Shown: positions 46,785 through 58,312, numbered from the stretch's first letter. The stretch is 64,000 nucleotides of DNA from Pseudomonas sp. Tri1 (GCF_017968885.1 NZ_CP072913.1:6426501-6490500), one strand, 5' to 3'. The notes: generated by a model not told the origin, from the letters alone. Translations and numbers: made by a program.

Positions 46785-48761
46785 TCAGCGGAACCGATCA
46801 ACCTCTTGGCGCAGGTCTTGGGCCAGTTTTTCCAGTTCCTTGGCGGTGACCGCCAGGTTCGAGACCACCTGGCGCTGTTCGCTGTTGGCCATGGCGATGC
46901 TTTGCAGGTTGCTGCTGAGCAGGGTCGCAGTGCTGCTTTGTTCCTGGGTGGCGGTGGTGATGGCGGCGAACTGTTGGCCGGCAGAACGGCTCTGCTCATC
47001 GATGCGCGCCAGGGCCGAGGCCACGTTGGCGTTGCGCGAGAGGCCTTCCTGCATCAACAGGTTGCCCTGTTCCATGGTGCTGATGGCGTTGCCGGTTTCC
47101 TGCTGGATGCTGTGGATCATGCCGGAAATTTCGTCAGTGGCCTGGCGGGTACGGGATGCCAGGCTGCGCACTTCGTCAGCCACCACGGCGAAACCACGCC
47201 CCTGCTCACCGGCACGGGCGGCTTCGATGGCGGCGTTCAAGGCCAGCAGGTTGGTCTGCTCGGCAATCGAAGTGATGACACCGACGATACCGCCGATTTC
47301 CTGGGAACGCTGGCCCAAGGTGTTGATCACCGTAGCAGTGCTGTTCAACGCGCTGGCGATTTGCTCCAGGGACGACGAAGCCTCATCCATCGATGTACGA
47401 CCGATCTGAGTCTGCTGGGCGTTTTCCTGGGCCAAGCGCTGGGTGTTGCCCATGTTATCGGCGATATCCAGCGAGGTAGCGCTGAACTCTTCCACCGCGC
47501 CAGCCATGCTGGTGATTTCCCCGGACTGCTGCTCCATCCCTTCGTAAGCCCCGTTGGACAACCCGGACAGGGCCTGGGCCCGGCTGTTGACCTCTTGCGA
47601 GGCTTTGCGAATGTGCTCGACCATGGTCGACAGGGCCTGGCTCATCTGGTTGAAAGCGCGAGCCAGTTGGCCGATTTCGTCATGGCTCGACACATTCAGA
47701 CGCACGCTCAGGTCGCCAGCGCCCAACGCTTCGGCCTGGCGCACCAGGTCTCCCAATGGCGCCAGCTTGCTGCGCAGCAGCCACATGGCCGCACCGACCG
47801 CCAGCAACATCGCCAACAGGCTGCCAATGGCCAGTTGCGTACCGACGCTCCAGGTCACGGCACGGATTTCAGCTTTCGGCATGCTTGCCACGACCGCCCA
47901 CGGCCCGCCTGTAAATGGCACGGCCACGCTGTAGAAGTCTTCGGCGGTATCGCTCCAGAACGCCCCTTTACCCGGTTTCTTGACCAAGCCAACGATGGTA
48001 GTAGCAGCTTGGTCCAAGGCTTGGACGCCGGCCGGTGGCACCAACCATTTGTTTTGCTCGTCCAGCAAGGCCAGCGAACCGGTCTGGCCGATGCGGAAGC
48101 GCTTGAGGTTCTCGAACTGCGCGTTCTGCGCGTCGGTGTAATCGAATCCAACGTACAACACGGCGATTACCTTACCGCTGCTATCACGTACGGGTGTGTA
48201 CTGCGACATGTAGAAGCGCCCAAAGAGCAAGGCTCGACCAATGTAGCTCTGCCCACTCATCACCGGGCCATATGCCGGACCGGCCCGGTCGAGCATGGTA
48301 CCGATGGCCCGCGTACCGTCCTGCTTGCTCAGCGACGTGCTGATACGAATGAAATCGTCACCGCTGCGCACGAATACCGTGGCCACCCCGGCGGTTGTTT
48401 GCTTGAATTCGTCAACTTCCTGGAAGTTGTTGTTCAGCACCTGGCTGCCCAGGTTCAGGCTCGGCGTCTGGACGCCCGCCACCGCAACCATCTGATCCGG
48501 GTTCACGCTCAGGCCCGCACTGAAACGCTTCTCGAACAGCCCGCTCAACCGCTGGGTGCTTTCACGCAAAGTCTCGTGGAAGGTGTTGAGCTGGTCGGCC
48601 ATCAGTCGCGCTTCGCTGGCCAGATGTTCTTCACGGGTGGCAAGGTTGGCAGTATCCAGCGAACGCAGGGCAAAGACAGTGCTGCCGGAGATCACGACCG
48701 CCAGTATCACGGCAAGGGCAAGGCCTAGCTGTGAGGCGATTCGGGCACGAGGTTGAGACAT
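46785..48761 (-). CDS. Methyl-accepting chemotaxis protein with Cache sensor
   Basis: Chemoreceptor of 658 residues. Membrane helix 1 (about 8-32) is followed by a large periplasmic Cache_3-Cache_2-type domain (35-305; [48 protein letters not shown]). Membrane helix 2 (about 310-335), HAMP and the signalling tip [35 protein letters not shown] complete it. I chose the ATG at 48759-48761; the longer frame adds 18 charged residues. The ligand is unknown; related Cache sensors often detect small organic acids or amino acids. Confidence 0.93.
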   Translation of the reverse strand: MSQPRARIASQLGLALAVILAVVISGSTVFALRSLDTANLATREEHLASEARLMADQLNTFHETLRESTQRLSGLFEKRFSAGLSVNPDQMVAVAGVQTPSLNLGSQVLNNNFQEVDEFKQTTAGVATVFVRSGDDFIRISTSLSKQDGTRAIGTMLDRAGPAYGPVMSGQSYIGRALLFGRFYMSQYTPVRDSSGKVIAVLYVGFDYTDAQNAQFENLKRFRIGQTGSLALLDEQNKWLVPPAGVQALDQAATTIVGLVKKPGKGAFWSDTAEDFYSVAVPFTGGPWAVVASMPKAEIRAVTWSVGTQLAIGSLLAMLLAVGAAMWLLRSKLAPLGDLVRQAEALGAGDLSVRLNVSSHDEIGQLARAFNQMSQALSTMVEHIRKASQEVNSRAQALSGLSNGAYEGMEQQSGEITSMAGAVEEFSATSLDIADNMGNTQRLAQENAQQTQIGRTSMDEASSSLEQIASALNSTATVINTLGQRSQEIGGIVGVITSIAEQTNLLALNAAIEAARAGEQGRGFAVVADEVRSLASRTRQATDEISGMIHSIQQETGNAISTMEQGNLLMQEGLSRNANVASALARIDEQSRSAGQQFAAITTATQEQSSTATLLSSNLQSIAMANSEQRQVVSNLAVTAKELEKLAQDLRQEVDRFR

Positions 48762-48948
48762 GACGGCTCCTGGCCGAGAGACCGGATCATCCTGATCACG
48801 TCGCGCACTCGGCATTTTATTCGGGTGTATGTAGGTAGGCTCTTTCTAATACGAAAGTACTATCTCCAACACATTCGGCGGCGAAACCGAATACTTGAGC
48901 GGTTTAGGCGGAATAACGCCAAGTGGCTAGCACGGCTCCTGCATCGTT

Positions 48949-49869
48949 TCAGCCAAGACGCTCTACGACGGGCAATTGCATGGCCTTCACCTCGCTTAGG
49001 AGAAAATCGCTGAGTCGACGCAAACGTTCACCTCCGGGCCGGGTTTTCGGCCAGACCAGGTAATAGTGCTCACCGCTGGCCACAGCGGTCGGCCAAGGCA
49101 GGCTCAAGCGGCCTTGGGCGACGTCCTCGGCCACCATCAGCAAGTCGCCCATGGATACGCCATAACCACGGGCCGCGGCGATCATGCCCAGCTCCAGCGT
49201 ATCGAACACCTGTCCCCCCTTGAGCGAGACCTTGTCCGACAGCCCCATACGTTGCAGCCAGTTGCGCCAGTCACGGCGATCCGGCGTGGGGTGCAGCAGT
49301 TCGGCGCTGGCCAACCGCGCCACATCCCAGGGCTGGTCGTTCAACAGGTTCGGCGCGCCCACCGGGATCAGCTCCTCGGGGAACAGCAGGCTGGCTTCCC
49401 AGTCCGCAGGAAAATGCCCATTGCCCAGAAGCACAGCGCAATCGAAGGGCTCGGTGTTGAAGTCCACCGCATCGATATCCATCCAGGCGCTGGTCAGTTG
49501 CACCTCGTTGCCAGGTTGCAGATGCCGGAACCGACTCAGGCGCGCCAGCAGCCAGCGCATAGTGAGGGTCGACGGCGCTTTCATGCGCAGGATGCCGTCT
49601 TCACCATGCAATGTATGGCAGGCTCGCTCCAGCGCCATGAAACCGTCCCGTACACCCGGCAGCAACAACCGCGCCGCCTCGGTCAACTGAAGATTGCGAC
49701 CACTGCGCTGAAATAACCGGCAGGCAAAGTGCTCCTCAAGCGTACGAATATGCCGACTGACTGCACTTTGAGTAATCGACAACTCTTCCGCTGCCCGGGT
49801 AAACGAGCTGTATCGCGCCGCTGCTTCGAATGCCCGCAGCGCATAAAGAGGAGGAAGACGACGAGACAT
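48949..49869 (-). CDS. LysR family transcriptional regulator (GcvA-like)
   Basis: A 306-residue LysR regulator. The winged helix-turn-helix is at residues 5-65 (PPLYALRAFEAAARYSSFTRAAEELSITQSAVSRHIRTLEEHFACRLFQRSG), followed by the substrate-binding domain. Its sequence is closest in style to GcvA/AmpR-type regulators. It is divergent from the MATE pump with 159 bp between starts, so that gene is its most likely target. It matches the P. aeruginosa order PA5293-PA5294. Confidence 0.92.
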   Translation of the reverse strand: MSRRLPPLYALRAFEAAARYSSFTRAAEELSITQSAVSRHIRTLEEHFACRLFQRSGRNLQLTEAARLLLPGVRDGFMALERACHTLHGEDGILRMKAPSTLTMRWLLARLSRFRHLQPGNEVQLTSAWMDIDAVDFNTEPFDCAVLLGNGHFPADWEASLLFPEELIPVGAPNLLNDQPWDVARLASAELLHPTPDRRDWRNWLQRMGLSDKVSLKGGQVFDTLELGMIAAARGYGVSMGDLLMVAEDVAQGRLSLPWPTAVASGEHYYLVWPKTRPGGERLRRLSDFLLSEVKAMQLPVVERLG

Positions 49870-49905
49870 CAGGAAAACTCCTATAGCGTTGGATCAAACC
49901 CTACC

Positions 49906-49919
49906 AGAAAATCTTTTCT
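49906..49919. promoter_or_regulatory. Candidate LysR operator between regulator and MATE gene
   Basis: agaaaa-tc-ttttct is a perfect 6+2+6 inverted repeat, 37 bp from the LysR start and about 110 bp from the MATE start. It suits a shared operator, but the LysR T-N11-A pattern is not evident. Confidence 0.4.
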
Positions 49920-50028
49920 GCATGAGTTTTAATCATGCCAGCGATCTTTTTTATCCTTTTGTGCAAACCGCCAGAAGCACCGAGAATCATCGCTTTACTG
50001 CCTTGTTTAAACATGGAGTGTGATGATC

Positions 50029-51423
50029 ATGCGGCATCCGGCGCGTACCGAACTCTGGGCCATCCTGCGGCTGGCGGGGCCGTTGATTGCCTCGCAGTTG
50101 GCGCACATGCTGATGGTCCTGACTGACACGTTGATGATGGCGCGCCTGAGCCCCGAAGCGCTGGCCGGTGGCGGGCTCGGCGCAGCCAGCTATTCATTCG
50201 TGTCGATTTTCTGCATTGGCGTCATCGCGGCGGTGGGTACGTTGGTGGCGATCCGTCAGGGCGCCGGCGATGTCGAAGGCGCCACTCGCCTGACCCAGGC
50301 CGGGCTGTGGCTGGCGTGGCTGATGGCGTTGGTGGCCGGGTTATTGTTGTGGAACCTCAAACCGGTGTTGCTGCTGTTTGGCCAAACTGAAACCAACGTG
50401 CTTTCCGCCGGCCAGTTCCTGCTGGCGCTGCCGTTCGCCCTGCCCGGCTACCTGAGCTTCATGGCCCTGCGCGGCTTCACCAGCGCCATCGGCCGGGCCA
50501 CGCCAGTGATGGTGATCAGCCTCGGCGGCACCGTGGCTAATTTCCTGCTCAACTACGCCTTCATCACCGGCCTGTTTGGCCTGCCGAAACTCGGCTTGAT
50601 GGGGATCGGCCTGGTCACGGCCATCGTCGCCAACTGCATGGCCCTGGCGTTGGCCTGGCATATCCATCGGCACCCGGCCTACCGTGCCTATCCACTGTTG
50701 GAAGGGCTATCACGGCTCAATCGCCAATACCTCAAGGAGCTCTGGCGCCTGGGCCTGCCGATTGGCGGCACTTACGCGGTGGAAGTCGGGCTGTTCGCGT
50801 TCGCCGCGCTGTGCATCGGCACCATGGGCAGCACACCGCTGGCGGCACACCAGGTCGCCCTGCAAATCGTCTCGGTGGCGTTCATGGTTCCGGCGGGGAT
50901 GTCCTACGCAATCACCATGCGCATCGGCCAACACTACGGCGCCGGGGAACTGCTGATGGCGCGCCTGGCCGGGCGGGTCGGGATTGGCTTTGGCGCGGCC
51001 GTGATGCTGGCGTTCGCCATGGTGTTCTGGCTACTGCCCAACCAACTGATCGGCTTGTTCCTGGACCACAACGACCCGGCATTCGGTCCGGTGATCGACT
51101 TGGCCGTGAGCCTGCTGGCCGTGGCGGCGTGGTTCGAACTGTTCGACGGCGCACAAACCATCGCGATGGGCTGCATCCGCGGGCTCAAGGATGCCAAGAC
51201 CACCTTCCTGGTGGGCCTGGGTTGCTATTGGCTGATCGGCGCGCCGGCAGCATGGTGGATGGCCTTCCACTTGCACTGGGGCCCGACCGGCGTCTGGTGG
51301 GGACTGGCCCTGGGGCTGGCCTGCGCGGCGGTGAGCCTGACGCTGGCGTTTGAATGGAAGATGCGGCGGATGATCAGGGGGGAGGCTGGGCCGCGGCGTT
51401 TCGAAGCCATCCAGGCCGATTGA
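50029..51423 (+). CDS. MATE family multidrug efflux transporter (NorM-like)
   Basis: Inner-membrane antiporter of 464 residues with twelve hydrophobic helices. It has the N-terminal half pattern LWAILRLAGPLIASQLAHMLMVLTDTLMMARLSPEALAGGGLG and the conserved GGTVANFLLNYAFI. The family exports cationic drugs and dyes using sodium or proton gradients. Three in-frame starts exist: GTG 50020, ATG 50023 and ATG 50029. The last has the best spacing to tggag. The likely regulator is the divergent LysR gene. Confidence 0.9.
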   Translation: MRHPARTELWAILRLAGPLIASQLAHMLMVLTDTLMMARLSPEALAGGGLGAASYSFVSIFCIGVIAAVGTLVAIRQGAGDVEGATRLTQAGLWLAWLMALVAGLLLWNLKPVLLLFGQTETNVLSAGQFLLALPFALPGYLSFMALRGFTSAIGRATPVMVISLGGTVANFLLNYAFITGLFGLPKLGLMGIGLVTAIVANCMALALAWHIHRHPAYRAYPLLEGLSRLNRQYLKELWRLGLPIGGTYAVEVGLFAFAALCIGTMGSTPLAAHQVALQIVSVAFMVPAGMSYAITMRIGQHYGAGELLMARLAGRVGIGFGAAVMLAFAMVFWLLPNQLIGLFLDHNDPAFGPVIDLAVSLLAVAAWFELFDGAQTIAMGCIRGLKDAKTTFLVGLGCYWLIGAPAAWWMAFHLHWGPTGVWWGLALGLACAAVSLTLAFEWKMRRMIRGEAGPRRFEAIQAD

Positions 51424-51440
51424 GGCCCCCTGTGTGACCA

Positions 51441-51525
51441 GCGAGCTTGCTCGCGATCGCGGTGTATCAGTTCCAGATGGGGTGGCTGACACGCCGTCAT
51501 CGCGAGCAAGCTCGCTCCCGCAGGG
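51441..51525. repeat. REP pair in inverted orientation (REPIN)
   Basis: Copies at 51441-51463 and 51497-51525 face each other between the convergent MATE and proE genes. Confidence 0.87.
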
Positions 51526-51531
51526 GCGGCG

Positions 51532-53202
51532 TTAAACCACGAAGTGCTGCGTCGACTGATTGCCATCGAACGTCAGGTATTGCACCAGCTCAGGCAACGG
51601 TAACGGCTTGCTGATCAGGAAACCCTGCACCTGGTCGCACCCGAAGCCACGTAGCAAATCCAGCTGCTCTTGGGTTTCCACGCCTTCGGCCACCACTTCC
51701 AGATTGAGGTTGTGCGCGAGGTTGATCATCGCATGCACCAGTTTGCGATTCTCCTCGCGTTGCTCCATGCCGCCGACGAAGCTCTTGTCGATCTTGAGCA
51801 GGGCGATGGGCAGGCTGTTGAGGTGCACGAACGAGGAAAACCCTGTGCCAAAGTCATCCAGGGAGAAACGCACCCCCAGGCGACCCAAGGCATCCATGGT
51901 CTGCTTGACCAGTTCGCTGCGGCGCATGACAGCGGTTTCGGTGAGTTCGAACTCCAGCCACTGGGCCTCGACACCTCGCTCGGCAATCAGCCGGCTCAGG
52001 GTTGGCAGCAGTTGGCTGTCCTGGAACTGCCGGAACGACAGGTTGACCGCCATGTGCAACGGCGCCAAACCACGCTCGCGCAGAGCCTGCATGTCCCGCA
52101 GCGCTCGGGAAATCACCCAGTAGCCCAGCGGCACGATCAGGCCACTCTGTTCGGCCAGCGGCACGAACTCGCTCGGCGGCAGCAGCCCGCGTTCGCCATG
52201 ACGCCAGCGCACCAGGGCCTCGAGACCGACGATGTTGCCGCCATCAAGGTTCAACCGAGGCTGGTAATGCAACTCCAACTCGTCGCGGCGCAACGCCCGG
52301 CGCAGTTCGCTTTCCAGGTCGGCGAGGCTGCGGGCATTGCGATTGATGCGTTCATTGAAGATATGAAAGGTGCAGCCTTGCGTGCTCTTGGCCTGCTGCA
52401 TGGCGATATGCGCGTGCCACATCAGCGGGTCCGCACCAGCCTGGGCGCGGGCGTGAGCGATACCCAGGCTACAGCCGATCAACAGGCTTTCGCCGTCGAC
52501 CCAATAAGGTTCGGCCATGGCTTCGGTGATGCGCTCGGCCATCCACTCGGCCCGCTGCGGTGCACGACGGGTATCAATCAGCAAGGCGAATTCATCGCTG
52601 CCCAGGCGTGCCAGTTGATCGCCAGCCTCAAGCGCCCCCTTGAGTCGCGATACAACCTGCAGAATCAAGCGGTCACCGGCCTGGTGGCCGAGGGCATCGT
52701 TGGCGTGACGAAAGTTGTCCAGGTCCAGGTGACCGAGTGCCAGGCCGCGACCTTCGTTTTCAGCCAGGCGCGCCGCCAGCAAGGTCTGGAACCCCTGGCG
52801 ATTGGCAATGCCGGTCAGCGGGTCTTGTTCGGCGAGGCGCTGCAAGGTGTTTTCCAGCACGCCGCGCTCACGCACATGGCGCAGGCAACGGCGCAGGGTC
52901 GCCCCATCGAGGACATCGCGCACCAGCCAGTCGCTGACGCCATCGGGTGGAGTCACGGGTTCATGCTCAAGCAGCAGGACAGTCGGCAAGCGGCAGCGGC
53001 CGGGCGCCGGCTGCAAGGCCGCAATCGTCAACAATACCGAGTTTCGATTGTCTTCGAACAGGCTGCTGACCGAGTCCCAGCTCGGGGCACTGATGAGCAC
53101 GACCGACGGCCCCATGGGCGCCAGGCACTCGCGCAAAATCGCTGACCACTCAGGCGCTTCGGCCAGTAACAGCAAACGCAAGGGTTCGACAGGCGTAGAC
53201 AA
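51532..53202 (-). CDS. proE: ProE-like cyclic-di-GMP phosphodiesterase (GGDEF-EAL)
   Basis: A 556-residue cytosolic protein, almost the same length and position as P. aeruginosa ProE (PA5295), a strong c-di-GMP phosphodiesterase that limits exopolysaccharide. It has three domains: a receiver-like N-terminus without a convincing phospho-acceptor (1-110), GGDEF (about 120-285) and EAL (300-545). The GGDEF signature reads GSDEF (201-205), and there is no RxxD inhibitory site, so cyclase activity is doubtful. The EAL site looks intact: Glu328 in EAL, the NLS Asn, ELTE, the DDFGTG pair, KIDKSF Lys, and VAEGVETQEQ. Confidence 0.92.
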   Translation of the reverse strand: MSTPVEPLRLLLLAEAPEWSAILRECLAPMGPSVVLISAPSWDSVSSLFEDNRNSVLLTIAALQPAPGRCRLPTVLLLEHEPVTPPDGVSDWLVRDVLDGATLRRCLRHVRERGVLENTLQRLAEQDPLTGIANRQGFQTLLAARLAENEGRGLALGHLDLDNFRHANDALGHQAGDRLILQVVSRLKGALEAGDQLARLGSDEFALLIDTRRAPQRAEWMAERITEAMAEPYWVDGESLLIGCSLGIAHARAQAGADPLMWHAHIAMQQAKSTQGCTFHIFNERINRNARSLADLESELRRALRRDELELHYQPRLNLDGGNIVGLEALVRWRHGERGLLPPSEFVPLAEQSGLIVPLGYWVISRALRDMQALRERGLAPLHMAVNLSFRQFQDSQLLPTLSRLIAERGVEAQWLEFELTETAVMRRSELVKQTMDALGRLGVRFSLDDFGTGFSSFVHLNSLPIALLKIDKSFVGGMEQREENRKLVHAMINLAHNLNLEVVAEGVETQEQLDLLRGFGCDQVQGFLISKPLPLPELVQYLTFDGNQSTQHFVV

Positions 53203-53479
53203 GCTGACTCCCTAGACTCTGCAAGGTGGTTGGCGCCGGGCATTATGACCCTGCCGATTGGCAATGACCAATGCCAACGGTTCTCAAACACTTGCTTTCG
53301 GCGGTTTATTCCCACGCGAAGTCACACGGTTAGGCGCAAGTTCGCCCGACATCCTGCGTGAAAGTGACAAAAGCGGCAAATGACAATGAAGTGTTACGTC
53401 ACAAGTCGGACAGAGCAGCACAATTCTCTGAGCCTGTTAAAATGCCGGCCCATTTTGCAAACGACTCCCTGACCCTGTC

Positions 53480-55488
53480 ATGTCCCGACTCAATCCCCGG
53501 CAGCAAGAAGCCGTGAACTATGTCGGCGGCCCTCTTTTGGTGCTCGCCGGCGCAGGCTCCGGCAAGACCAGCGTGATCACTCGCAAGATCGCGCACCTGA
53601 TCCAGAATTGCGGCATCCGTGCCCAGTACATCGTCGCCATGACCTTTACCAACAAGGCCGCCCGGGAAATGAAAGAGCGGGTCGGCGGCCTGCTGCGCGC
53701 CGGTGAAGGTCGCGGCCTGACGGTCTGCACCTTCCACAACCTGGGCCTGAATATCATCCGCAAGGAACATGCGCGGCTGGGTTACAAGCCGGGCTTCTCG
53801 ATTTTCGACGAGACCGACGTCAAGGCCTTGATGACCGACATCATGCAGAAGGAGTACTCGGGCGACGACGGCGTGGACGAGATCAAGAACATGATCGGCG
53901 CCTGGAAAAACGATTTGATCCTGCCGCCCGAAGCCCTGGAAAACGCCCGCAACCCCAAGGAACAGACTGCCGCCATCGTCTATACCCACTACCAGCGCAC
54001 CCTCAAGGCGTTCAACGCGGTGGACTTCGACGACCTGATCCTGCTGCCGGTCAAGCTGTTCCAGGACCACGCCGACATTCTCGAAAAATGGCAGAACAAG
54101 GTCCGCTACCTGCTGGTGGACGAATACCAGGACACCAACGCCAGCCAGTACCTGCTGGTGAAACTGCTGATCGGCAAACGCAACCAGTTCACCGTAGTGG
54201 GCGACGACGACCAATCGATCTACGCCTGGCGCGGTGCGCGGCCGGAAAACCTGATGCTGCTCAAGGAAGACTATCCGTCGCTCAAAGTGGTGATGCTGGA
54301 GCAGAACTATCGCTCCACCAGCCGCATCCTGCGCTGCGCCAACGTGCTGATTTCCAACAACCCCCACGAGTTCGAAAAACAACTGTGGAGCGAGATGGGC
54401 CATGGCGACGAGATCCGGGTGATCCGTTGCCGCAACGAAGACGCCGAAGCCGAGCGCGTGGCCATGGAAATCCTCAGCCTGCACCTGCGCACCGATCGAC
54501 CGTACAGTGACTTTGCGATCCTGTACCGAGGCAACTACCAGGCCAAGCTGATCGAGCTGAAATTGCAGCATCACCAGATCCCCTATCGCCTGTCGGGGGC
54601 AACAGCTTTTTCGGGCGTCAGGAAGTCAAGGACCTGATGGCCTATTTCCGCCTGATCGTGAATCCGGACGATGACAACGCCTTCCTGCGAGTGATCAACG
54701 TCCCGCGGCGGGAAATCGGTTCGACCACCCTGGAAAAACTCGGTAACTACGCCACCGAGCGCAAGATCTCGATGTACGCCGCTACCGACGAAATCGGCCT
54801 GGGCGAACACCTGGACAGCCGTTTCACCGACCGCCTGGCACGCTTCAAGCGCTTCATGGACAAGGTCCGTGAACAGTGCGCCGGCGAAGATCCGATCTCG
54901 GCGCTACGCAGCATGGTCATGGACATCGACTACGAGAACTGGCTGCGCACCAACAGCTCCAGCGACAAGGCCGCCGATTACCGCATGGGCAACGTCTGGT
55001 TCCTGATCGAGGCGCTGAAAAACACCCTGGAAAAGGATGAAGACGGCGACATGACCGTCGAGGACGCCATCGGCAAACTGGTGTTACGAGACATGCTTGA
55101 ACGCCAGCAGGAGGAGGAAGACGGCGCCGAAGGCGTGCAAATGATGACGCTTCACGCCTCCAAGGGCCTGGAATTCCCTTACGTGTTCATCATGGGCATG
55201 GAAGAGGAAATCCTGCCGCACCGTTCCAGCATCGAGGCCGACACCATCGAGGAAGAGCGGCGCCTGGCCTACGTCGGCATTACCCGGGCTCGTCAGACTC
55301 TGGCTTTCACCTTCGCCGCCAAGCGCAAGCAATACGGCGAAGTGATCGACTGCGCCCCGAGCCGTTTTCTCGATGAGCTGCCGCCGGACGACCTGGCCTG
55401 GGAAGGTAATGACGACACTCCGACGGAAGTCAAAGTCGTTCGCGGCAACAGCGCCCTGGCCGATATACGAGCGATGTTGAAGCGTTAG
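53480..55488 (+). pseudogene. rep: ATP-dependent DNA helicase Rep, interrupted by a one-base frameshift
   Basis: Superfamily 1 helicase that helps replication forks pass bound proteins. The reading frame opens at ATG 53480 (MSRLNPRQQEAVNYVGGPLLVLAGAGSGKTSVITRKIAHL). Walker A is AGAGSGKT and motif II is LLVDEYQDTN. It ends early at about 54637, then continues in another frame (54637-55488: MAYFRLIVNPDDDNAFLRVINVPRREIG, TLHASKGLEFPYVFIMGMEE, YVGITRARQTLAFTFAAKR). At 54595-54599 the sequence has five G where six would keep the frame (TCG GGG GGC AAC). Repairing it gives 669 residues, the normal length. A sequencing error is likely; otherwise the strain lacks full Rep. Confidence 0.9.
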
Positions 55489-56130
<642 letters not shown>

Positions 56131-56147
56131 TCACCACCTCCAATCCT

Positions 56148-56240
56148 GTGGGAGCGAGCTTGCTCGCGATGAGGCCGGTACATCCAGCATCAACATTGGC
56201 TGATAGTCCGATATCGCGAGCAAGCTCGCTTCCACAGGGG
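56148..56240. repeat. REP pair in inverted orientation (REPIN)
   Basis: Copies at 56148-56171 and 56211-56240, facing, between convergent xpt and the CoA-transferase gene. Confidence 0.88.
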
Positions 56241-56241
56241 T

Positions 56242-58176
56242 TTAGGTTGGTTGTTGTTGCGCAGTGGTCTTGAGCCCAGCAAGCAACAACCGCTGAAACA
56301 ACTCCTCCTTCAGTCCTTCAGGGTTGGTCAGTTGCATCCGCTCCAGATGACCGGCAAATTCCCATGGCTCCGGGGCGTCGAGGGCGGCTTTGCCCAACTC
56401 CAGGATCTCGGTGAGCTTGAACTTGCTCTTGAGCCAGTTCAGCGCTCGCAACAGGTCCCGCTCTATTGCGTCGAAATCACAACCCAGCGGGTACTCCGGG
56501 AACAGATTCGGATGCCGCGCCTGGATAGCCTGCAAACGTTCCGAGGTGTTGTCCGCGAACCGTGGGTCGAGCAAGAAGTCCTTGGGCAACTTGCCGGCTT
56601 TCTGCGCCTGCTCGATCAGCCCGGGCTGGAAACGTGAATCGCTGATGTTCAGTAGCGCCTCGATCACTGCGGCATCGGTCTTGCCCCGCAGGTCGGCGAT
56701 ACCGTACTCGGTCACCACGATGTCCCGCAGATGCCGGGGAATCGTGCAATGGCCGTACTCCCAGACGATGTTCGAACTGATCTCGCCTCCCGCCTCACGC
56801 CAGCTACGCAGGAGCAGGATCGAACGCCCGCCCTCCAGCGCATGGCCCTGGGCAACGAAGTTGTATTGCCCACCCACACCACTGAGGACCCGGCCGTCTT
56901 CCAACTGGTCAGCCACCCCGGCACCCAGCAGGGTCATGGTGAAGACCGTGTTGATAAAGCGTGCGTCGCGTCGCTGCAGGCGCTTGAGTGGTTCCTGGCC
57001 GTACAGCTCGTTGATGTAACTGATGCGGGTCATGTTGAATTCGAGGCGGCGGGCCGGTGGCAACTCCCGCAGACGTTCGTAAAAACTGCGCGGCCCGAGA
57101 AAGAACCCGCCATGTACGCAGACGCCGTCGGGTTGTGCCGCCTCGTCGAGGGTGCCGGCGTTGGCCTGCTCCTGGGTCGGGACGTCGGGATAGACCTTGC
57201 GTCGGATGATCCCGGCGTCTGCCAGCACCAGCAAGCCGTTGACGAACATCTCGCTACAGCCATACAACCCCTTGGCAAACGGCTCGAGCCCACCCTCGCG
57301 CTCGATCAATTGCGCCCATTGGCTCAGGTTCAGGTCCGTCAACAAGGCCTGGTACCCGGCGTTGTCGGCCTGGCGCGCCAGCAGCGCCGCCGTCAACGCA
57401 TCGCCCATGGAGCCGATGCCGATCTGTAGCGTCCCACCGTCACGCACCAGGGTACTGGCGTGCAGGCCGATCAGATGATCCTGGAAGCCCACCGGCATGT
57501 TCGGCGTGGAGAACAATGTGTGATTGTCCTTCTCGTCGATCAACAGGTCGAAAGCGTCGATGCCGACTTCCGCGTCGCCCGGCATGTAGGGCAGATCGCT
57601 GTGCACCTGGCCGACCAGGAGGATGGTCTCCCCGGCCGCGCGCCGCTTGGCGATCATCGGCAACAGGTCAAGGGTGACGTCCGGGTTGCAGCTCAGGCTC
57701 AAGCGATCCGGGTGCTGTGGATCGCTCGCCACCAACTGCCCTATCAGGTTCAAGCCGGCCGCATTGATATCCCGGGCTGCGTGGCTGTAGTTGCTGCTAA
57801 CGTAGTTCTGCTGGGCCGACGCGCTGTGCAACAGGCTGCCGGGCTGCATGAAGAACTGCTCGACCCGTATGTTGGCCGGCAGGCTGTCGTGGTGCAGGTC
57901 GGCCAGGTAATCCAGTTCGGGGTAATCACCGAAGACCCGTTCGATAAAGGGTTCAAGGAAGCGTTTCTGCAAACCGTCACCCAGGTTCGGTCGCCCCAGG
58001 CTCAGGGCCGTGTAGATGGTCAGTTGTCGCTCGGGCGATTGGGCGATACGTCGGTACAGCGCGTTGGCAAACAGGTTGGGTTTGCCCAGCCCCAGGGGCA
58101 TGCCAAGGTGAATATGCTCAGGTAGACGCTCGAGTACGTCATCCACCGCCTGTTCGATTGAACACAACTGCACCAT
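56242..58176 (-). CDS. Acetyl-CoA hydrolase/transferase family protein
   Basis: A 644-residue CoA transferase of the acetyl-CoA hydrolase family (succinyl-CoA:acetate transferase type). It shows HLGMPLGLGKPNLFANALYRRI, GIGSMGDALTAALL and SGVGGQYNFVAQGHALEGGRSILLLRS, the last covering the usual oxyanion and catalytic-glutamate region. I chose the ATG at 58174-58176, preceded by ggaggg. The longer frame runs back through the cytochrome gene's terminator. The substrate pair is unknown; the C-terminus carries about 100 residues beyond the core. Confidence 0.9.
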   Translation of the reverse strand: MVQLCSIEQAVDDVLERLPEHIHLGMPLGLGKPNLFANALYRRIAQSPERQLTIYTALSLGRPNLGDGLQKRFLEPFIERVFGDYPELDYLADLHHDSLPANIRVEQFFMQPGSLLHSASAQQNYVSSNYSHAARDINAAGLNLIGQLVASDPQHPDRLSLSCNPDVTLDLLPMIAKRRAAGETILLVGQVHSDLPYMPGDAEVGIDAFDLLIDEKDNHTLFSTPNMPVGFQDHLIGLHASTLVRDGGTLQIGIGSMGDALTAALLARQADNAGYQALLTDLNLSQWAQLIEREGGLEPFAKGLYGCSEMFVNGLLVLADAGIIRRKVYPDVPTQEQANAGTLDEAAQPDGVCVHGGFFLGPRSFYERLRELPPARRLEFNMTRISYINELYGQEPLKRLQRRDARFINTVFTMTLLGAGVADQLEDGRVLSGVGGQYNFVAQGHALEGGRSILLLRSWREAGGEISSNIVWEYGHCTIPRHLRDIVVTEYGIADLRGKTDAAVIEALLNISDSRFQPGLIEQAQKAGKLPKDFLLDPRFADNTSERLQAIQARHPNLFPEYPLGCDFDAIERDLLRALNWLKSKFKLTEILELGKAALDAPEPWEFAGHLERMQLTNPEGLKEELFQRLLLAGLKTTAQQQPT

Positions 58177-58266
58177 CCGACCCTCCTGGACATTCCATGA
58201 ATGTGGGTTGGACCGAGCTTGCCGCGTCTTGGTTGCGATGACCAGCCCTGGAAAAAACCCACGCAC

Positions 58267-58294
58267 AAAAAAGCCGCTCGTAAGCGGCTTTTTT
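58267..58294 (-). terminator. Intrinsic terminator after cycB
   Basis: Stem aaaaaagccgct / agcggctttttt with a cgta loop, 19 bp beyond the cytochrome stop. Confidence 0.92.
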
Positions 58295-58312
58295 GTGAAG
58301 GATGTCGGCGTA

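Noticed and set aside
46806..48728. A 640-codon + frame opposite the Cache chemoreceptor
   Set aside because: Mirror of a real receptor gene; His/Gln/Gly-rich composition typical of antisense frames here.
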